Assembly: GCF_945859705.1 (NCBI RefSeq)
Contig: NC_079134.1
Coordinates: 156,585,718 to 156,649,717, forward strand
Origin: Episyrphus balteatus
Lineage: Eukaryota; Arthropoda; Insecta; Diptera; Syrphidae
Length of the DNA stretch: 64,000 nt
Direction of reading: 5' to 3'
Shown here: piece after piece, positions 44,634 to 57,563 of the stretch
How positions within the stretch are numbered: position 1 is the stretch's first letter
Layout of the letters: each line of letters starts with the position of its first letter
Program-made: the position numbers and the translations under genes
Notes under the pieces: generated by a model
Database searches by the model: none
Seen by the model: only the letters and a program-made list of their open reading frames with translations
What the model was told of the DNA's origin: nothing

Positions 44634-44856
44634 TTAATTGAAAAACTAATTTTAATTTAAAAATTCTTTAAATTATTAAACATACATACAGCCCTATAAT
44701 TCTCAGCAAGCGATATTAAAAAAAAAAATGTTATTGGGAGCTAATACCAGACTAAAGGTTCCGTAGAACTGTCGGTTTTTCTAGGGTGGGCCATTGATTT
44801 TCTAGGGTGGGCCTGGCCCACCCAGGACCCCCCCTTCCTACGCGCATGTCTAAATA

Positions 44857-45969
44857 TTAAACTAATTTATCTGAAAATAAATGATTCAACCAAAAAAAAA
44901 TCTAAATTGAAATTTTCAAAAATCATAACCCAAGCAACAATTTGCGTACTCGATAGCCAAATTACCGCGGTAAAAATATTACTTGGAATAACAGCGGTTA
45001 TATGTAAAATTGTTAGAAATTGGTTATTTTGTAACTGCGGATAATTTGTAGGCAGAAATTTACCCTTTAATTAACCCAAAGTTTATTTCTGTTAAATTTG
45101 TATCCTTTTTTCTCGGTATTTTAAAAGCCTAGGTTCTAAATGGGCTTTAAAATTCCTTTTTCAAAATTCGGTTTTAAATCAGTTCTATTTTTACCAATAA
45201 TTAACTTTTTTTCAATTGTTTGGTTAATTTATAACCAATTTTAGCAATGAAGTCCAAAACTAGCTTTAAAATAACTGAATGTATAGGTTAAAAAGAAACA
45301 ACTTTTGAAATTGGTAATTAAATATCTAAAAATTTACGCTTAAGGAAGCTTTGAAGAAAAAAAATAAAAAAAATTAAAAAAATTCATATTTTGCTACACC
45401 AAAAACTAAAACTTACATAATTTAAAAAATAATGACATACTTTTTCACAGAATGTTATCAAAATCAAAGATAAGACCCCCCTCTAACTTCGGTACCAAAG
45501 ATGTCAAAAGTTTGGTTTTAAATTTGTATCAGTTAAATTTTGATTGCTTACTTAGTAAGTTTTCAAATAACTTTAAAAATCGGTGATTAAATGAAAATTG
45601 TCAAGAGAACAATATAAATATTTAATTGATACAAAATGAAAACCAAACGTTAGAACTAGGTACATTCATTCATCTTTGTACTTTTTGTGTTAACAAAATT
45701 CCTGACATAGGTACTTATAAACGACATAACCGATTTCAACAAAAATGTTTGTATGGATTAATATAGTATGTAGTATTAAAATTGATTTTGAAAACCTGTT
45801 CTTCAATTTCTTGGCACTTCATTTTTACATTTCAATTCTTGAAAATTTTTTTAATTTTTTTTTATAAAATTTTGACTGTTTGACTATACCTACATTAGGT
45901 GCAATATTATAGTTGACATAGCTCATTTATGGTGAAATAGTCAAACGAATCGACGAATATCAAAAAAAT
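44857..45969. other. AT-rich sequence without a supported gene
   Basis: No repeat borders, RNA genes or exons recognised; downstream exons of the 42033 gene were looked for and not found. Confidence 0.35.
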
Positions 45970-46196
45970 AAAATGCACAACTGGGTCGCACGAACTTGAT
46001 CTTAGAGTTAAAGTTGTTTAAATTTTTAAGACTTTTTATATATGTATAAATTTGGAAAAAAAAATCCTTTTTTTTTTTTAATGAAATAAAATCTGAAATC
46101 AAATTGCCCTCCAAAACAAGTATGCAGTTTTGATTGATATATTAAGATGCATTTTGGTTGGAGTCGTTTTCAAAAAAACTAATTTTTTATAAATAA
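45970..46196 (-). repeat. Family C dispersed repeat, 3' part (inverted)
   Basis: Complement of the family C terminus (TGCACAACTGGGTCGCACGA) followed by the block equivalent to 43560-43750. Interrupted at 46196 by a Helitron. Confidence 0.85.
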
Positions 46197-47012
46197 CTAG
46201 CTGACCCAGCGGACTTCGTTCCGCCATTTTTTGTATTTATTTTTAATTTTCGACTCTAATTAGTTAACATTTTAAATGAAAAAGGGAATCAAAACTTGAA
46301 AAGTTCGTAAAATGAGTTTAAAAATATTTACTTTTAAACTTTTAGCAAAAGTGGGCTATGTAAAATATGGCCTATGTTAAAAACGGCCAAAAAACTTGGG
46401 ACAAAAAAACTTGTTTTTTCCGTTATTCGGTCAAAAATCATTTTAAAAATTCAAAAATTCATTTTGTTCATGCATGCGCATGATTGAAACCTATATTTCC
46501 TATAAGTTTGAGATTTTTTGCAGACTTAAAAAATTAAAAAAAAAAATAAAAGACTTATCAAAAATGTCCCTAAAAATTAGGTTGTTTTTCAAAAATTTTT
46601 ATTTCAAAATACAGGGCCTATGAAAAAAATCCGTTTTGGACCCCTAATTTTTTTTTTAATATCTTTCTCATGGTGTAACTCAAATTTCTTTGCAAAATTT
46701 TGCGTACCTCTAATTAGTCTTTTGTCTAAGAGTTATGACTGCAAAAAAAACTTCACAACTTGGTTTAACTATTGAATAAATTTGTCTATCATTTAAAAAA
46801 ACAGTCAACTCTTTACGACTTACCGTTTAGAAAATAGCCTCTTTTTTCAATGTCGTGTTACCCCTATTTACCCTATAAAATCTTAAATTTTTTTTGTCTT
46901 AAACCTTCTCCTCTTATGCCTCTTTGATTTAAAAAAAAATTAAGAAAATAAGTCAGTCGGTGTGGCCGGTTAGCGAACGTACACAAAACCAAACTTTAAT
47001 ATATATAATAGA
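46197..47012 (-). mobile_element. Non-autonomous Helitron with 3' hairpin
   Basis: On the minus strand it starts A|TCTATTATATATATTAAAG and ends with the hairpin GCGGA-ACGAAG-TCCGC (46209-46224), then GGGTCAGCTAG|T. TC and CTAG termini with A/T flanks and no TSD are diagnostic. The flanking family C copy is seamless without the 816 bp when compared with 43500-43560. Contains family A core sequence (CCGTTATTCGGTCAAAA block). No Rep/Hel coding. Confidence 0.9.
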
Positions 47013-47605
47013 TTTTGTAAAAAAAGTTTTAAAATAAAATTGGTACCTATGCCATTTTGTAAAAATCACTAATCAACATCTAAAAACAAAATTTCAAAAA
47101 ATTCAATGTCCCGTTTTCGAAAATTTGATTTTTCAAGAAAAAAAATATTTTTTTGGAAATCTTATTTTTGGTTTATATTTAAAATATATAAATGTTTCTT
47201 CACAAAAAGTTTTGTTGAAATCGAATAAGCAGTTTCGGAGATAATCGGATTTAAAAAAAAAGGTTCTATGGCAGGTACCGTTAATAATGATTAAAAACAA
47301 AATGTTTTTCATTAAAAGATAGACCTTAGCTTAAAACTAACATTTGAATTTTTTAAACAAAATCGTTGGAGCCGTTTTCGAGATATTTCAATTTTACTAA
47401 AATCGGTTTATGACAAGTACCGTTATTTTTGGTCCAACAAAATTTATTCCAAAAACCCCTCTCGAGAGTCGCCAAATAACGCTACATACCAAGTTTGACA
47501 TTAATCGGTCCATCCGTTTAGGCTGTAGCTCCTTATACAGACAGACAGACTGACTGACAGACTGACAGACGGACTTCCGAAAATGTCATGGAAAAATGTT
47601 ATCTC
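47013..47605 (-). repeat. Family C dispersed repeat, 5' part (inverted)
   Basis: Continues the copy from 46196; contains the CAGACAGAC-rich tract and the complement of GCCTAAACGG (near 47515). It is diverged at its end, close to TTGTACGAATGC. Confidence 0.75.
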
Positions 47606-48621
47606 AACTTTTTTTTTGTACGAATGCAATGCAGAAATTTTTTATTTGCAATAAAATTTCTTTTTTTTTTATTGCAACATTATTTTTACTTGCAATAAAA
47701 ATTTAATTTTCAATGCAAATGTATTTCAGTTGCAAAAAATATTTATTTCAATGCACATTTTTTTTTTTTTTTGTTCTAAGCCTTATTAGAGACAATCTAT
47801 AGGTTTGTATGAGAAATTGTTGATAAAGTATAAAGAAAACAAATTGTATCCTCAGTACCTATTGGAAAAATTAAAACCATAAATGTTTTCTATAATTATA
47901 GATTTTTTTCCACTTACAATAAATTGGCGGGAACTGCTTGATATATTATCTTAAACATTCCTTTTTTCTATTTTATTTTAATTTTAAAGAGAAAAGGGAA
48001 TAATTCACAAAATATTGATAAAAAAATATTGAAAAAAAAACTTCAAAACTTAACAAATTTAAAATGTATGTATATAACCTTTGTAAATTCTCAGGAAACA
48101 TTAAAATGACTTTGTAAATTTTTAATTTATGTTATTGAGAAATGCAAACAAAAATTATCATTGTAGCTATATATTGTAGGCAGAAATAAAATCCAAAACA
48201 AATAAATTAAATATATTTTAACTTCAATGAAATTATTTACGAATAATAACTCAAAGAAACATGCAGCAAAAACATTAACACATTTTCCATGCACTTAATT
48301 CCATATAAGCCATGACGTTTGTGTACTGGCTCAGTTATTTTTTTTTTTTAATTATATCAACAAAAAATAAACAATCCGAATTACAATAAACATGAATGGT
48401 AACTTATACACTACGGTTCACTTGATTAGACCCACTTAAAAAAAAAATATGTAAAAAGAGCAATCTCCATCATAGTGAATAATACTTTTGTCTCTTGAAA
48501 TCAGACAATTTTGAATCCGAAGTTAAAATTTTGAGCGGAATTTCGAAAGAACAAAAAAGTGGCCAAAATACACGCGAAATGCTCGTTCAATAAAAAATTT
48601 CTTTTATCAATCTCACTCAAA
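47606..48621. other. AT-rich sequence without a supported gene
   Basis: Alternating TTGCAATAAAATT-like blocks at 47640-47750; otherwise nothing recognised. Confidence 0.35.
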
Positions 48622-49758
48622 TCTATTATATATATAAAAGTTTGGTTTTGTGTACGTTCGCTAACCGGCCACACAGACTGACTCATTTTCTTAATTTTTT
48701 TTTGAAATCAAAGAGGCATAAGAGGAGAAGGTTTAAGGCAAAAAAAATTCAAGATTTTATAGGGTAAATAGGAGTAACACGACATTGAAAAAAGAGGCTA
48801 TTTTCTAAACGGTAAGTCGTAAAGAGTTGACTTTTTTTTTAATGATAGACAAATTTATTCAATAGTTAAAAAAGGTATTGAACAAATTCAAAAAAAATTC
48901 AAAACCAAGTTCTGAGGGTTTTTTTGCAGTCATAGACCTTCGACAAAAGACTAATTAGAGGTACGCAAAATTTTGCACAGAAATTTGAGTTACACCATGA
49001 GAAAGATATTTAAAAAAAAAATTAGGGGTCTAAAACGGATTTTTTTCATAGGCCCTGTATTTTGAAATAAAAATTTTTGAAAAACAACCTAATTTTTAGG
49101 GACATTTTTGAGTAGTCTTTTATTTTTTTGGAATTTTTAAAAGTCTGCAAAAAATCTCAAGTTTATAGGAAATATAGGTTTTAATCATGCGCATGCATGT
49201 ACAAACTTTTGAATTTTTAAATCGATTTTTGACCGAATAACGGGAAAAACAATTTTTTTTTGTCCCAAGTTTTTTGGCCGTTTTTAACAGTTTTTTATTT
49301 TTATCTTTTTTTCTTCAATAGATAAATGAATGAAATTTACAGTGTAGATAGATAATAAGACTATATTTGTACAAAGTTTCAATTAATTTTGTAATGACAA
49401 ATTTGAAATATCGGTAAAATAAAACTCTATTTTTCAACACGTTACATCTTTTGATCTGGAGCTTACAAAAATTTGATTTATCTTTATTGAGCATCCTGAT
49501 AATATTACCTTTTATTTGATATATGACACATAACGCTACATTCACTACAAGCTTCACAATGGTAAATTAAAAAACTTAAAAAACGTTTTTAACATAGACC
49601 ACTTTTGTTTAAATTTTAAAAGTGAATATTTTTAAATTAATTGGACGAACTTTTCAAGTTTTGATTTCCTTTTTGTATTGGGAATTATGACAAATTACAA
49701 AGTCGAAAATAGAAATAAATACAAGAAATGGCGGAACGAAGTCCGCCGGGTCAGTTAG
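48622..49758 (+). mobile_element. Non-autonomous Helitron with perfect 3' hairpin
   Basis: Starts A|TCTATTATATATATAAAAG, then TTCGCTAACCGGCCACAC as in the Helitron at 46197. It ends with the 6-bp hairpin GGCGGA-ACGAAG-TCCGCC (49730-49747) and GGGTCAGTTAG|T. It is a second, longer member (1137 bp) of the same family in opposite orientation. The middle (about 49120-49560) is family A core in reverse orientation. Confidence 0.88.
49730..49747 (+). terminator. Helitron 3' terminal hairpin
   Basis: Perfect 6-bp stem with loop ACGAAG, 11 bp before the terminal TTAG. In Helitrons this hairpin marks the end of rolling-circle replication; it is not a transcription terminator in the usual sense. Confidence 0.9.
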
Positions 49759-51682
49759 TTTTCCTATATAAGTGTAATCACTCATTTTAACTGAATCTAA
49801 CTCATTGACCCGTAGTGTTTAACCCATTCACACAATTGTCCGCCACTGACAACAACTGTGTTGTAGATTTTAAATTCAATTATTTGAAAGTCCGGAAAAA
49901 TGCACAAAAAACCAAAAGTGAAATGAAAAAGCGCCAGAAAAAAAAAAGAATTCAATTTTAATTTTTCACAATTTCCGTGGATGGACACCAGAGGGCAAAA
50001 TGCCACAACCATACCACCAGCGAGTGGTAGTGAAAGACCAACCACCAACAAAAAGAAAACAAAACTCGTCGTTTTTGTTCCTTATCACAACTCTTACAAC
50101 GATATGGGGGAAGGGGGTGAAAAGGAGTGTGAGAATATGGCATTGGTTTTTATTTGAAGCCATTTCCTGGCCAGGAAGCGCGTTACATCCAGAAGAGTTG
50201 AAGCTCATTGAAAATGTCGACAAAATTCTTCTCTTACTACTGCAATACCATATGAAAATGAATTCGGACCAGAAAAGACTGGATCGGTTGTGGAATGCAA
50301 CCAAAAGACTGGACTTTAAGAGAAAAATGGGGAGGGGGAGGGAGCTCTGATCTATATCGGAACTTTTGCCCAGAGGCAAAAGTAGCAGCAGCACCATCTG
50401 GCTTGTATCCAAAATTCTTGCGACTACTCGTCCCGCTTCACAGAGAGGAGACGATGTAAATGTACCATAAAATAGAATTTAATTAAGCGATCTCAAAAAG
50501 GGGGAGGTTGGGTAGGTATTTAGCACATTGCAAGTGGTTCTCATGGTTATGGATACGTGAAATTACTTTTCTTTAGATCTAAAGGGGAGGGGGTGTATTT
50601 TTTTTTTTATATTGTTTTAAAGCAGAAGCAGCCGTCTGGAGAATCGAGGATGTAACAGTTTATTGTATGGAAAGTGTAAAGAGAGAGGTGGAATTTTTTT
50701 TTTTTGTCTTGCTCTTTTTTTTGTAACTTCGAATCGAGGTCATGATTATGGAAAAGATTAGTCTGCTAATTTTGTTCAAAAGTATTTTTAAATAATCTCA
50801 TGAAATTCTGGAAAATCTTTGCAATGTGTTTGCAGGAGATAAAATTCTATTTAACACCCAATAACACATTTGGACAAAAAAAAAAGTTTACATGTACAAA
50901 AATTGGCAATAAAATTGTAAGACATTGTAATAATGGCAAATTGGCAAACAGTGATTGATGTTTATTTGTTTCTTTTCTTGCAAATAAGATTGATTTAATG
51001 GAAAATTGAATTTTATTGCCTTGAATATGCTATAAATTCTTGTAGTCGTTAAAGTGTTATATAAGGATTCGATTCATAACAATTTAAAATTTAAATGAAT
51101 TAAATTTCTAACCAACATGATTATAATCTCAAAAAGTCAAAAACTTGAAAACGAGTTGAAATAATTTTTAAATACAAAAAACCAAAAGATTTAATGTTAC
51201 AAAAAGAGAAGTTAGTTTGAGGTTTTCACCTTTTCATAATAACTTAACCTTCTTCTACGCTAAAGGAGAAAAAATACATCATTTTAACTAATTTCCCACT
51301 AAAATGTGTTTAACCAACAAGGGTTTGACACATGTTATTATTTAACTTTTGTGTAGGTAGGTTTACCCTTTAGAAAACTGGAAAACAGAGACCTCATTTT
51401 CTATATAGCTAGAGCTTGACGGAGACAAATCACACAACATTAAGTTTGTGGTTATATGTATGGTTTATAGAAAAGGGTGCGATATAAGAGGGTGATTTAA
51501 AATGTAGAAAACAGAAACTTTCTTGAAATGAACGTAGATGGAATTGAATTGTAATATAATTACCTATATGAAGAAGGTAGGTATATAAAAAAAAAACCCT
51601 CACATACCCAAAAACGGTGTTCAATTTCTTATTTTTAAAACCTTTCAATGGATGACATGAATTTCATTTTTACTTGCTCAAT
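49759..51682. other. Unique-looking sequence, no supported gene
   Basis: About 49790-50560 has balanced composition and overlapping frames on both strands (50000-50350 plus, 49966-50412 minus), none with a domain, good start or conserved pattern. It may be host non-coding DNA. The rest is AT-rich. Confidence 0.4.
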
Positions 51683-52655
51683 AGGGCAAGTATTGGTTTC
51701 GTGTAAAAAAAAAAATTCGAGGTTTTAATCAAAACTAACATTACGATGATGGAGAAGTCCGAAAAAGTGGTTTTCGTCATGACGTCCGTCGGTCTGTGCG
51801 TCGGTGCATCGGTGCGTCGGTGCGTCGGTGCGTCGGTGCGTCGTCACAAAAAGCTGTACATGAAGCTGCAGCCTAAACGGGTTGAGGGATTTTCTTGAAA
51901 TTTGGTACAGATGACTTTTTTGTAATTTCCAAGGTTGGTTTTTTTTTGTTTTTTAATATCTCGCTTTAAACGTATACCTCCCATACAAAGTTTTGGAGTT
52001 ATTGCAACTTTCTCGAAAACGACTCTAACGATTTTGATTAAATTTAACATACGTAATGCTGTTTGCAGTTCTAACATAACTGCGTTTTTAGTTTTTCTCA
52101 AAAAATGCGGATAGTGAAAATATGACATTAACTCTTTTTTAAATCGCGGATGTCGGCTCTTCCCGTACATCTTAATGGAGTTATTGCAATTTTCTCGTAA
52201 ATGACTCTAACGATTTCGATTAAATTTTACACAAGTAATGTTATACGTAAATCTAACGTAACTGCATTTTTAGTTTTTCTCAAAAAATACGGATAATGGA
52301 AATATGACTTTACATTTTTTTTAATCTTTGATGTCGGCTCTTCCCGTACACCGTTAATGAGTTATTACAATTTTCTAGACTAAATTTGACATACATAATG
52401 CTTTAAGTGATTTTAATATATGTAGCTAATTGCGTTTTTTGTTTTTGTCAAAAAAACACGAGTAACAAAAATATGGCGTAAGAAAAACTAAAAAAAAAAA
52501 AATAATTTCGTATTTTTGCATTTCTTATGAAATTTCTTAAAAAAATCAAATTTTAACTAATTCAAAATATTTTTTTTTAAATCTTTGACATAAAAGCTAC
52601 TTTTATCATAAGAGCAAGTACGTGCGGCCCCAGTCGTGCATTTTATTTTTCTTAA
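51683..52655 (+). repeat. Family C dispersed repeat, full-length copy
   Basis: Begins GGGCAAGTATTGGTTTCGTG and ends AGAGCAAGTACGTGCGGCC...CAGTCGTGCA. It has an ATGTCGGCTCTTCCCGTACA block twice (about 52148 and 52331), showing internal repetition of about 180 bp. Confidence 0.88.
51800..51845 (+). repeat. Tandem GGTGCGTC repeats
   Basis: Four to five GGTGCGTC-type 8-bp units within the family C copy, at the place where other copies carry CTGT or CTGTACGTC variants. Confidence 0.85.
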
Positions 52656-53521
52656 AAATTGTTCTTAAAAATCCCTCACAAAAACTTTACACTTCCAATT
52701 TTATCTAGCCACCCAGTAGTTTGCTGGTTTGTTTTATTGAATTAAAAAAAATAAAATCTTAAAATATAATATAATAAACGCATAAAAATGTGAGAAAACA
52801 ATCAAACAAAACCAAAAAAGTACAGAGGAGTTTTTATCTTATCTTATCTTATACCAATAAATAATTCTCTTTAATATAGCTAAAACGATTTTGTTTAAAA
52901 AAAACCTTGTACAAGGTCTATCTTTTGATGTAAAAACAACGAAATTTTATATAGTATGTACATAGGTACAAAATCAATTTATCGGTTTGAATTTAATTTT
53001 TTAATTTAAATTTCTAAAATTTTTGATTTTTTTGTAATCTACATATATTGTAACATTTAAATTTATTGTTGTTGTTGGTTAAAATTTACTAATATGGCGT
53101 TATTTGTTTTTATTTATTAATTAATATTATCATTTTTTTTTTAACGGCTCAAACAATTTTCATAATAATTTTTTTAATGCATATTAATTGAAGAAACAAA
53201 ATTGCTTTTATATGAGCTCAAATTCATTAAACATGTTGTTTTTTTTTTCTTTTGAAGAACGAATATTAAGTCTTTTTATTTCATTTTTTTTATATTAAAT
53301 TTAAATTTAAGCAACTTGATCTCTAAAAGCAAGTAGGCAATTTTATTTTATACGGAAAATAACTTTTATTTGTTGCCATTTTTAATCAAGGTCAAAAGGT
53401 AACCCTTATTTCATAGGATTGAGAGAAATTTTTCCTCTATTCTTTTTCATGTTTCGGAAAAAAAAAATAATAGTTTAAAAAAATAAATATTTTTCAAACT
53501 TTGGCTTTTGAAAAAAAAAAA
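52656..53521. other. AT-rich sequence without a supported gene
   Basis: Long A/T runs; a (CTTAT)n-like stretch near 52836-52850. Nothing else recognised. Confidence 0.35.
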
Positions 53522-55208
53522 GAGGTTGTCTGTAAAGTCGGTTTACGGACGATGATTTTACGTGATAACGTCGTCAGAAAACAGGTCGTGTGCTTTTGTT
53601 TAAAATAAGTCAATTGAAGCGTTTACTTTTTCCAAACAATCATAATTTACAAGAAAAAGCTGCTAAAAAAAAATACCTTTTTTATTTTCTCATTATATTA
53701 ATTTTTTTATTTTAAAAGCTTACAAAAAAAATTATGCAATTTAAAAGCATTCTTAAGAATTAAACCATTTTTAAATTTTTACAATGCGCAAAAAGTATAA
53801 AAATAATTTATTGAAAACAATCATTTTCATCAAAAAAAGCAAAAAAAAACATGAATGTTTATCTTCTCATGTCATTAATTCCATTTTTTTTCCCTAACAA
53901 CCTATACAAAATTTTATACCATCTGAAAGCTTATTGTCTTTCAAAATATATATATCGATCAGGTCTATGAGACATCTACAAAAAGAGCTAGAATTTTTTG
54001 AACTCGATCAAATTTCATTAAAAAAAGTAAAAAAAAAAAAACATTTATACCATGTGTAAGTTATTATTTCACCTTTTATATGACAAATCAATCTCATTTC
54101 AAAGATGCCTACAAGAGAAGTTAGAATTTTTTAAAGTCAACCATGTGGAATTTCCAGACTGAGATAACGTTACTTCCCACACTGGTGGCTGTTCGGGGCA
54201 CAACAGATCTCCACTGGTGTTTTGAGGTTTTTCGCAAGTTTCTTGAATTCACATTGTGTAGCTTGTAGTTAGTCTACCGTTATGTTTGATAAACCAAATG
54301 AAAGGTAATTGTATCAGGATGCTCATAAGAGTTTAATAAAATTTCTATCTGCTCTTGGTCAAAAGTTATAGCCTGTTGAATTCTAAAATTTTATTTTACC
54401 GTTATCTCAAAATTGTGTTTCCAAAAATGATTGAAACTTCACACACATATAGTCGTAGTCATGATCTATCCATGGTATTACTCCATATACTTTATTCCTG
54501 TATCTATTAAAGAAAAAAAGATAAAAATAAAAAACGATGAAATTCGGTTAAAAACGGTCAAAAAACGTGTTTTTTTAAAACTTGTTTTTTCCGTTATTCA
54601 GTCAAAACTCACTAAACGTTTGCACATGTATGTATAAGACCTACATGTCTTATAAGTTTGAGATTTTTTGAACGCTCCAAAAAAAAGCTAAAAATCTGAA
54701 ATTACCCAAAAATACCCTTAAAAAGTGTTGGAAAAAAATCCGTATCAGTCGCCTAATTTTTTTTCCCTCATCTTTCCCCTGGCATCTTTAGAATTGTCAA
54801 AAAAAATTACCTTTACAAAAATCATCATTTTGTCATAGCCCCAACACGTGTACAACATTCAAACAAAACTTTTTAGAATTTTTTCTTAAATTAATCTCAT
54901 CTATCTATAGAAAAAAAATCAATTCTCTACGACTTCGCGTTTGGATTTTAGTCCAAATTTCATCTTTCCGTTTTACCCCTGTTTACCCTATTAAATGACG
55001 GAATTTTTAAAAATCCTTCATTTGGATTAAGTTTTAGGTTATTATCTTTCAAAAAAGCTATAGAAGATTTTTGTATCTCTAATAGTTTATTTTTAATTTT
55101 AAATTGAAATTTTTTGCCGCACTGCGAAAGTGCGAGAGTGTAACGTTAGAAAATGGCGTCACTTTTTTGTGGTGGCTGCCATGGTTCATCGATTTATAAG
55201 ACGTTATC
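53522..55208 (+). repeat. Family A dispersed repeat, near full length
   Basis: Head GAGGTTGTCTGTAAAGTCGG with TGATAACGTC; tail GCCGCACTGCGAAAGTGCGA, TGGTGGCTGCCATGGTTCAT and AGACGTTATC. Closely collinear with 32119-33951. Non-coding. Confidence 0.87.
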
Positions 55209-57561
55209 TTTCAAAAAACAATCCAACAAAAATTTTGAGCTCAGCTTTGAGTTGATTACTTTTATCGAATTTTACTCACCAAGTTTCTAGGACCTTTTAA
55301 CAATTTATGTTAAGATGGCAGGTGGCCACGGCACAGAGCAATAGAGATGAAGAATCGAAAAATCTTGTGTCTGTTTTTTGTATTATATTGTAGCCTTGTA
55401 CAGATTAAGTTAAATTTTGTATTTATTTTAAGCAAACAAATAAACATTATTTTAACACTAGCATCTAACAAAAAAAAATTTTTTTTTATTTTTAACAAAG
55501 TTTAATTTGATTCTTATTTTGTATCAATACATAATTGAATCACCCTGTCAGTAACATTTTTCACAGACTCCCAAATGGATAGGATACCCTTATCAAATTA
55601 GCAAAGTCCCTAATTAAATTTTCCAGAGAGAACAAACCTTTCAACTTCATAGTAGTAATCCCTTATGAGTGTTAAGTTAAGAGGATATAGCAAATACCCT
55701 CCTTTCTAGAACCTTTTAACAAAAAAAAAACAAAAATTTGCTGCCTTCCAGGGAAATATCCTGGGCGCAATGATCGGTCTCACCTCACTAACTCTCATGT
55801 GTGTCTAGATGAAGATAGAGTGAGAGTGAGTAAAGAGAGGCATCATTTTGATATGAGACGACAAAACGTGCCACTGGCACTGAATAATACGAACGTGCAA
55901 ATCATTTTAATAGGATATGTAATGAATTCTGAAATTCAAAAAAATATCAACACGATGCGTGTTTATAAGAATGGTTGTCATTTATTAAACAATACAATAA
56001 AAATATCAACACAAACATAAATTCATGTTCAAAAGAAAAGAAATCAAATTGCTTCTCACACCAGATGGCGCCTAAGTCATCTCTTTTATAATTTCCGTTC
56101 CGTTTTTTTTTTTTTTTTTGTTCTTCTTTGTTGACGATGACAGCTCAGTCAAGTGGAAATGAAAATTGGATTTTTCTGGCCTGATAATGTCGACAGGCAT
56201 ACACAAAATGAAAATGAAGCTAAAAAGACTGTCATCGTTTTTTTTTTGTTTTCACTTTAAGACTTTAAAGCTGCTCCCTGTCCTAAAGACTGAGGAAGAA
56301 TTTCAACCTGAAACATATTTATTGATTTTCAATATGATTCCTGTTGATTTCACATTATAAACATGAATATGGAATTTAAGTGAAGGTAGGAGAAATTGGT
56401 AAGGTAAAAGCGTGTTAAGTGTTAAACAGATAAAACCAACAACACCTTTGAAATTTCAAAAAAAGGCATACCAATATTCAAGACCAAGGAGTGGATGATT
56501 TTTGGAATCATAAATCCGTTTTAATGCTTATTGGGTTTGGTTAATCGATTTTGAGGTTCAACAGGATATTTAGACACACACAACATCGACACAACCGACG
56601 CACAAACTGATACCAAACATACACACATACACACATACACACACATGTGACAGACATATGTTAACGTATATTCAACTCACATGTTAAAAGGAAAATTCAT
56701 ATAATCTGTTGGTGCGTAAGCATATGTTGAGCGGAAAATGAAATCTGGTTATCAATTTTATGCATGAGTTGAGTTGGCTCGTATGCATGATATAATGGTT
56801 TTGGTATATATGAATGCGTGTCGATTGGTTTTTCTTTGATATTATTCAAGCAATATTCGAAAAAAGTTTGAGTAAATGTTACATTAAAGTTTTTTGATAT
56901 AAAATATGGGCAAGTAGGAAGGTGCAAATGTAATATCCGGTACCTTAAAGTATTTAATATTGATTCTTTGTTTGTTTTATTTCTTTCCTTTTTTTTTGGG
57001 AATGAAATTATATGTAGAAATCACCTTGTAATAAATTGTGTATGAAGAAAATAATTGGTAAGAAAGTTAGTACTTTTCTGCCTACTGAACTTGATCTGAT
57101 GTTAAAGCCCTCCTATATATTTTTGAATCATCATGACAAAATTATACACAACACCTTATTATTTTGCCCTTGATTTTTTCTGTAAACATATAATTTACAT
57201 TCTATTGTTCCAGAAATATTTCTTAGAAACTGAAGGAAATTCAGTACAAATTGAATTGTGCAGTTAGGATGGTACCAATCTTTGGAAGAAAATAGCACTC
57301 TACATTATTACGAACTTAGGATACAAAGTTGGCACTCAAATCCCATGTCCAATATTGGTTAGTAGGGTCGCCTGCTATCTGCGGTCAGCTGTGAAATCTG
57401 ATGTACAAATCTCCCCACAATTTATATCAAAGTTTTTAGTTTGTTTTTGCAGTTCTAAGTCTGTTAACATTTGATGATATGCTGAAGGTTTAAAGTGGAC
57501 AATGTCTTAACTGTGTTTGCCTCGCCAGTCAACTCGCACTCTATAGCCAACTGCCTCTAAC
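55209..57561. other. Mixed unique sequence, no supported gene
   Basis: Less repetitive DNA with short open frames (55799-56020, 56166-56360) of no recognisable family. A CA-rich tract lies at 56575-56650. Candidate host intergenic or intronic DNA. Confidence 0.35.
56575..56650 (+). repeat. (AC)n / (ACAT)n microsatellite
   Basis: Interrupted CA and ACAT repeats, ending in an ACACATGTG palindrome. Confidence 0.85.
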
Positions 57562-57563
57562 TA

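Larger units (their letters stand above)
42702..44848. mobile_element. hAT-like element with 8-bp TSD, carrying other repeats
   Basis: Left end CATGGGCGTAGCTAGAG; right end, complemented, CATGCGCGTAGGAAGGG. Identical 8-bp repeats TCTAAATA flank it (42694-42701 and 44849-44856). Subterminal GGGTGGGCC blocks occur at both ends (42730; 44784, 44807). It contains a family C copy and a piggyBac-like MITE and no transposase. Confidence 0.85.

Noticed and set aside
49966..50412. 148-residue minus-strand ORF and the overlapping 116-residue plus-strand ORF
   Set aside because: Overlapping frames on both strands in balanced-composition DNA, no domain, no splice or start support.
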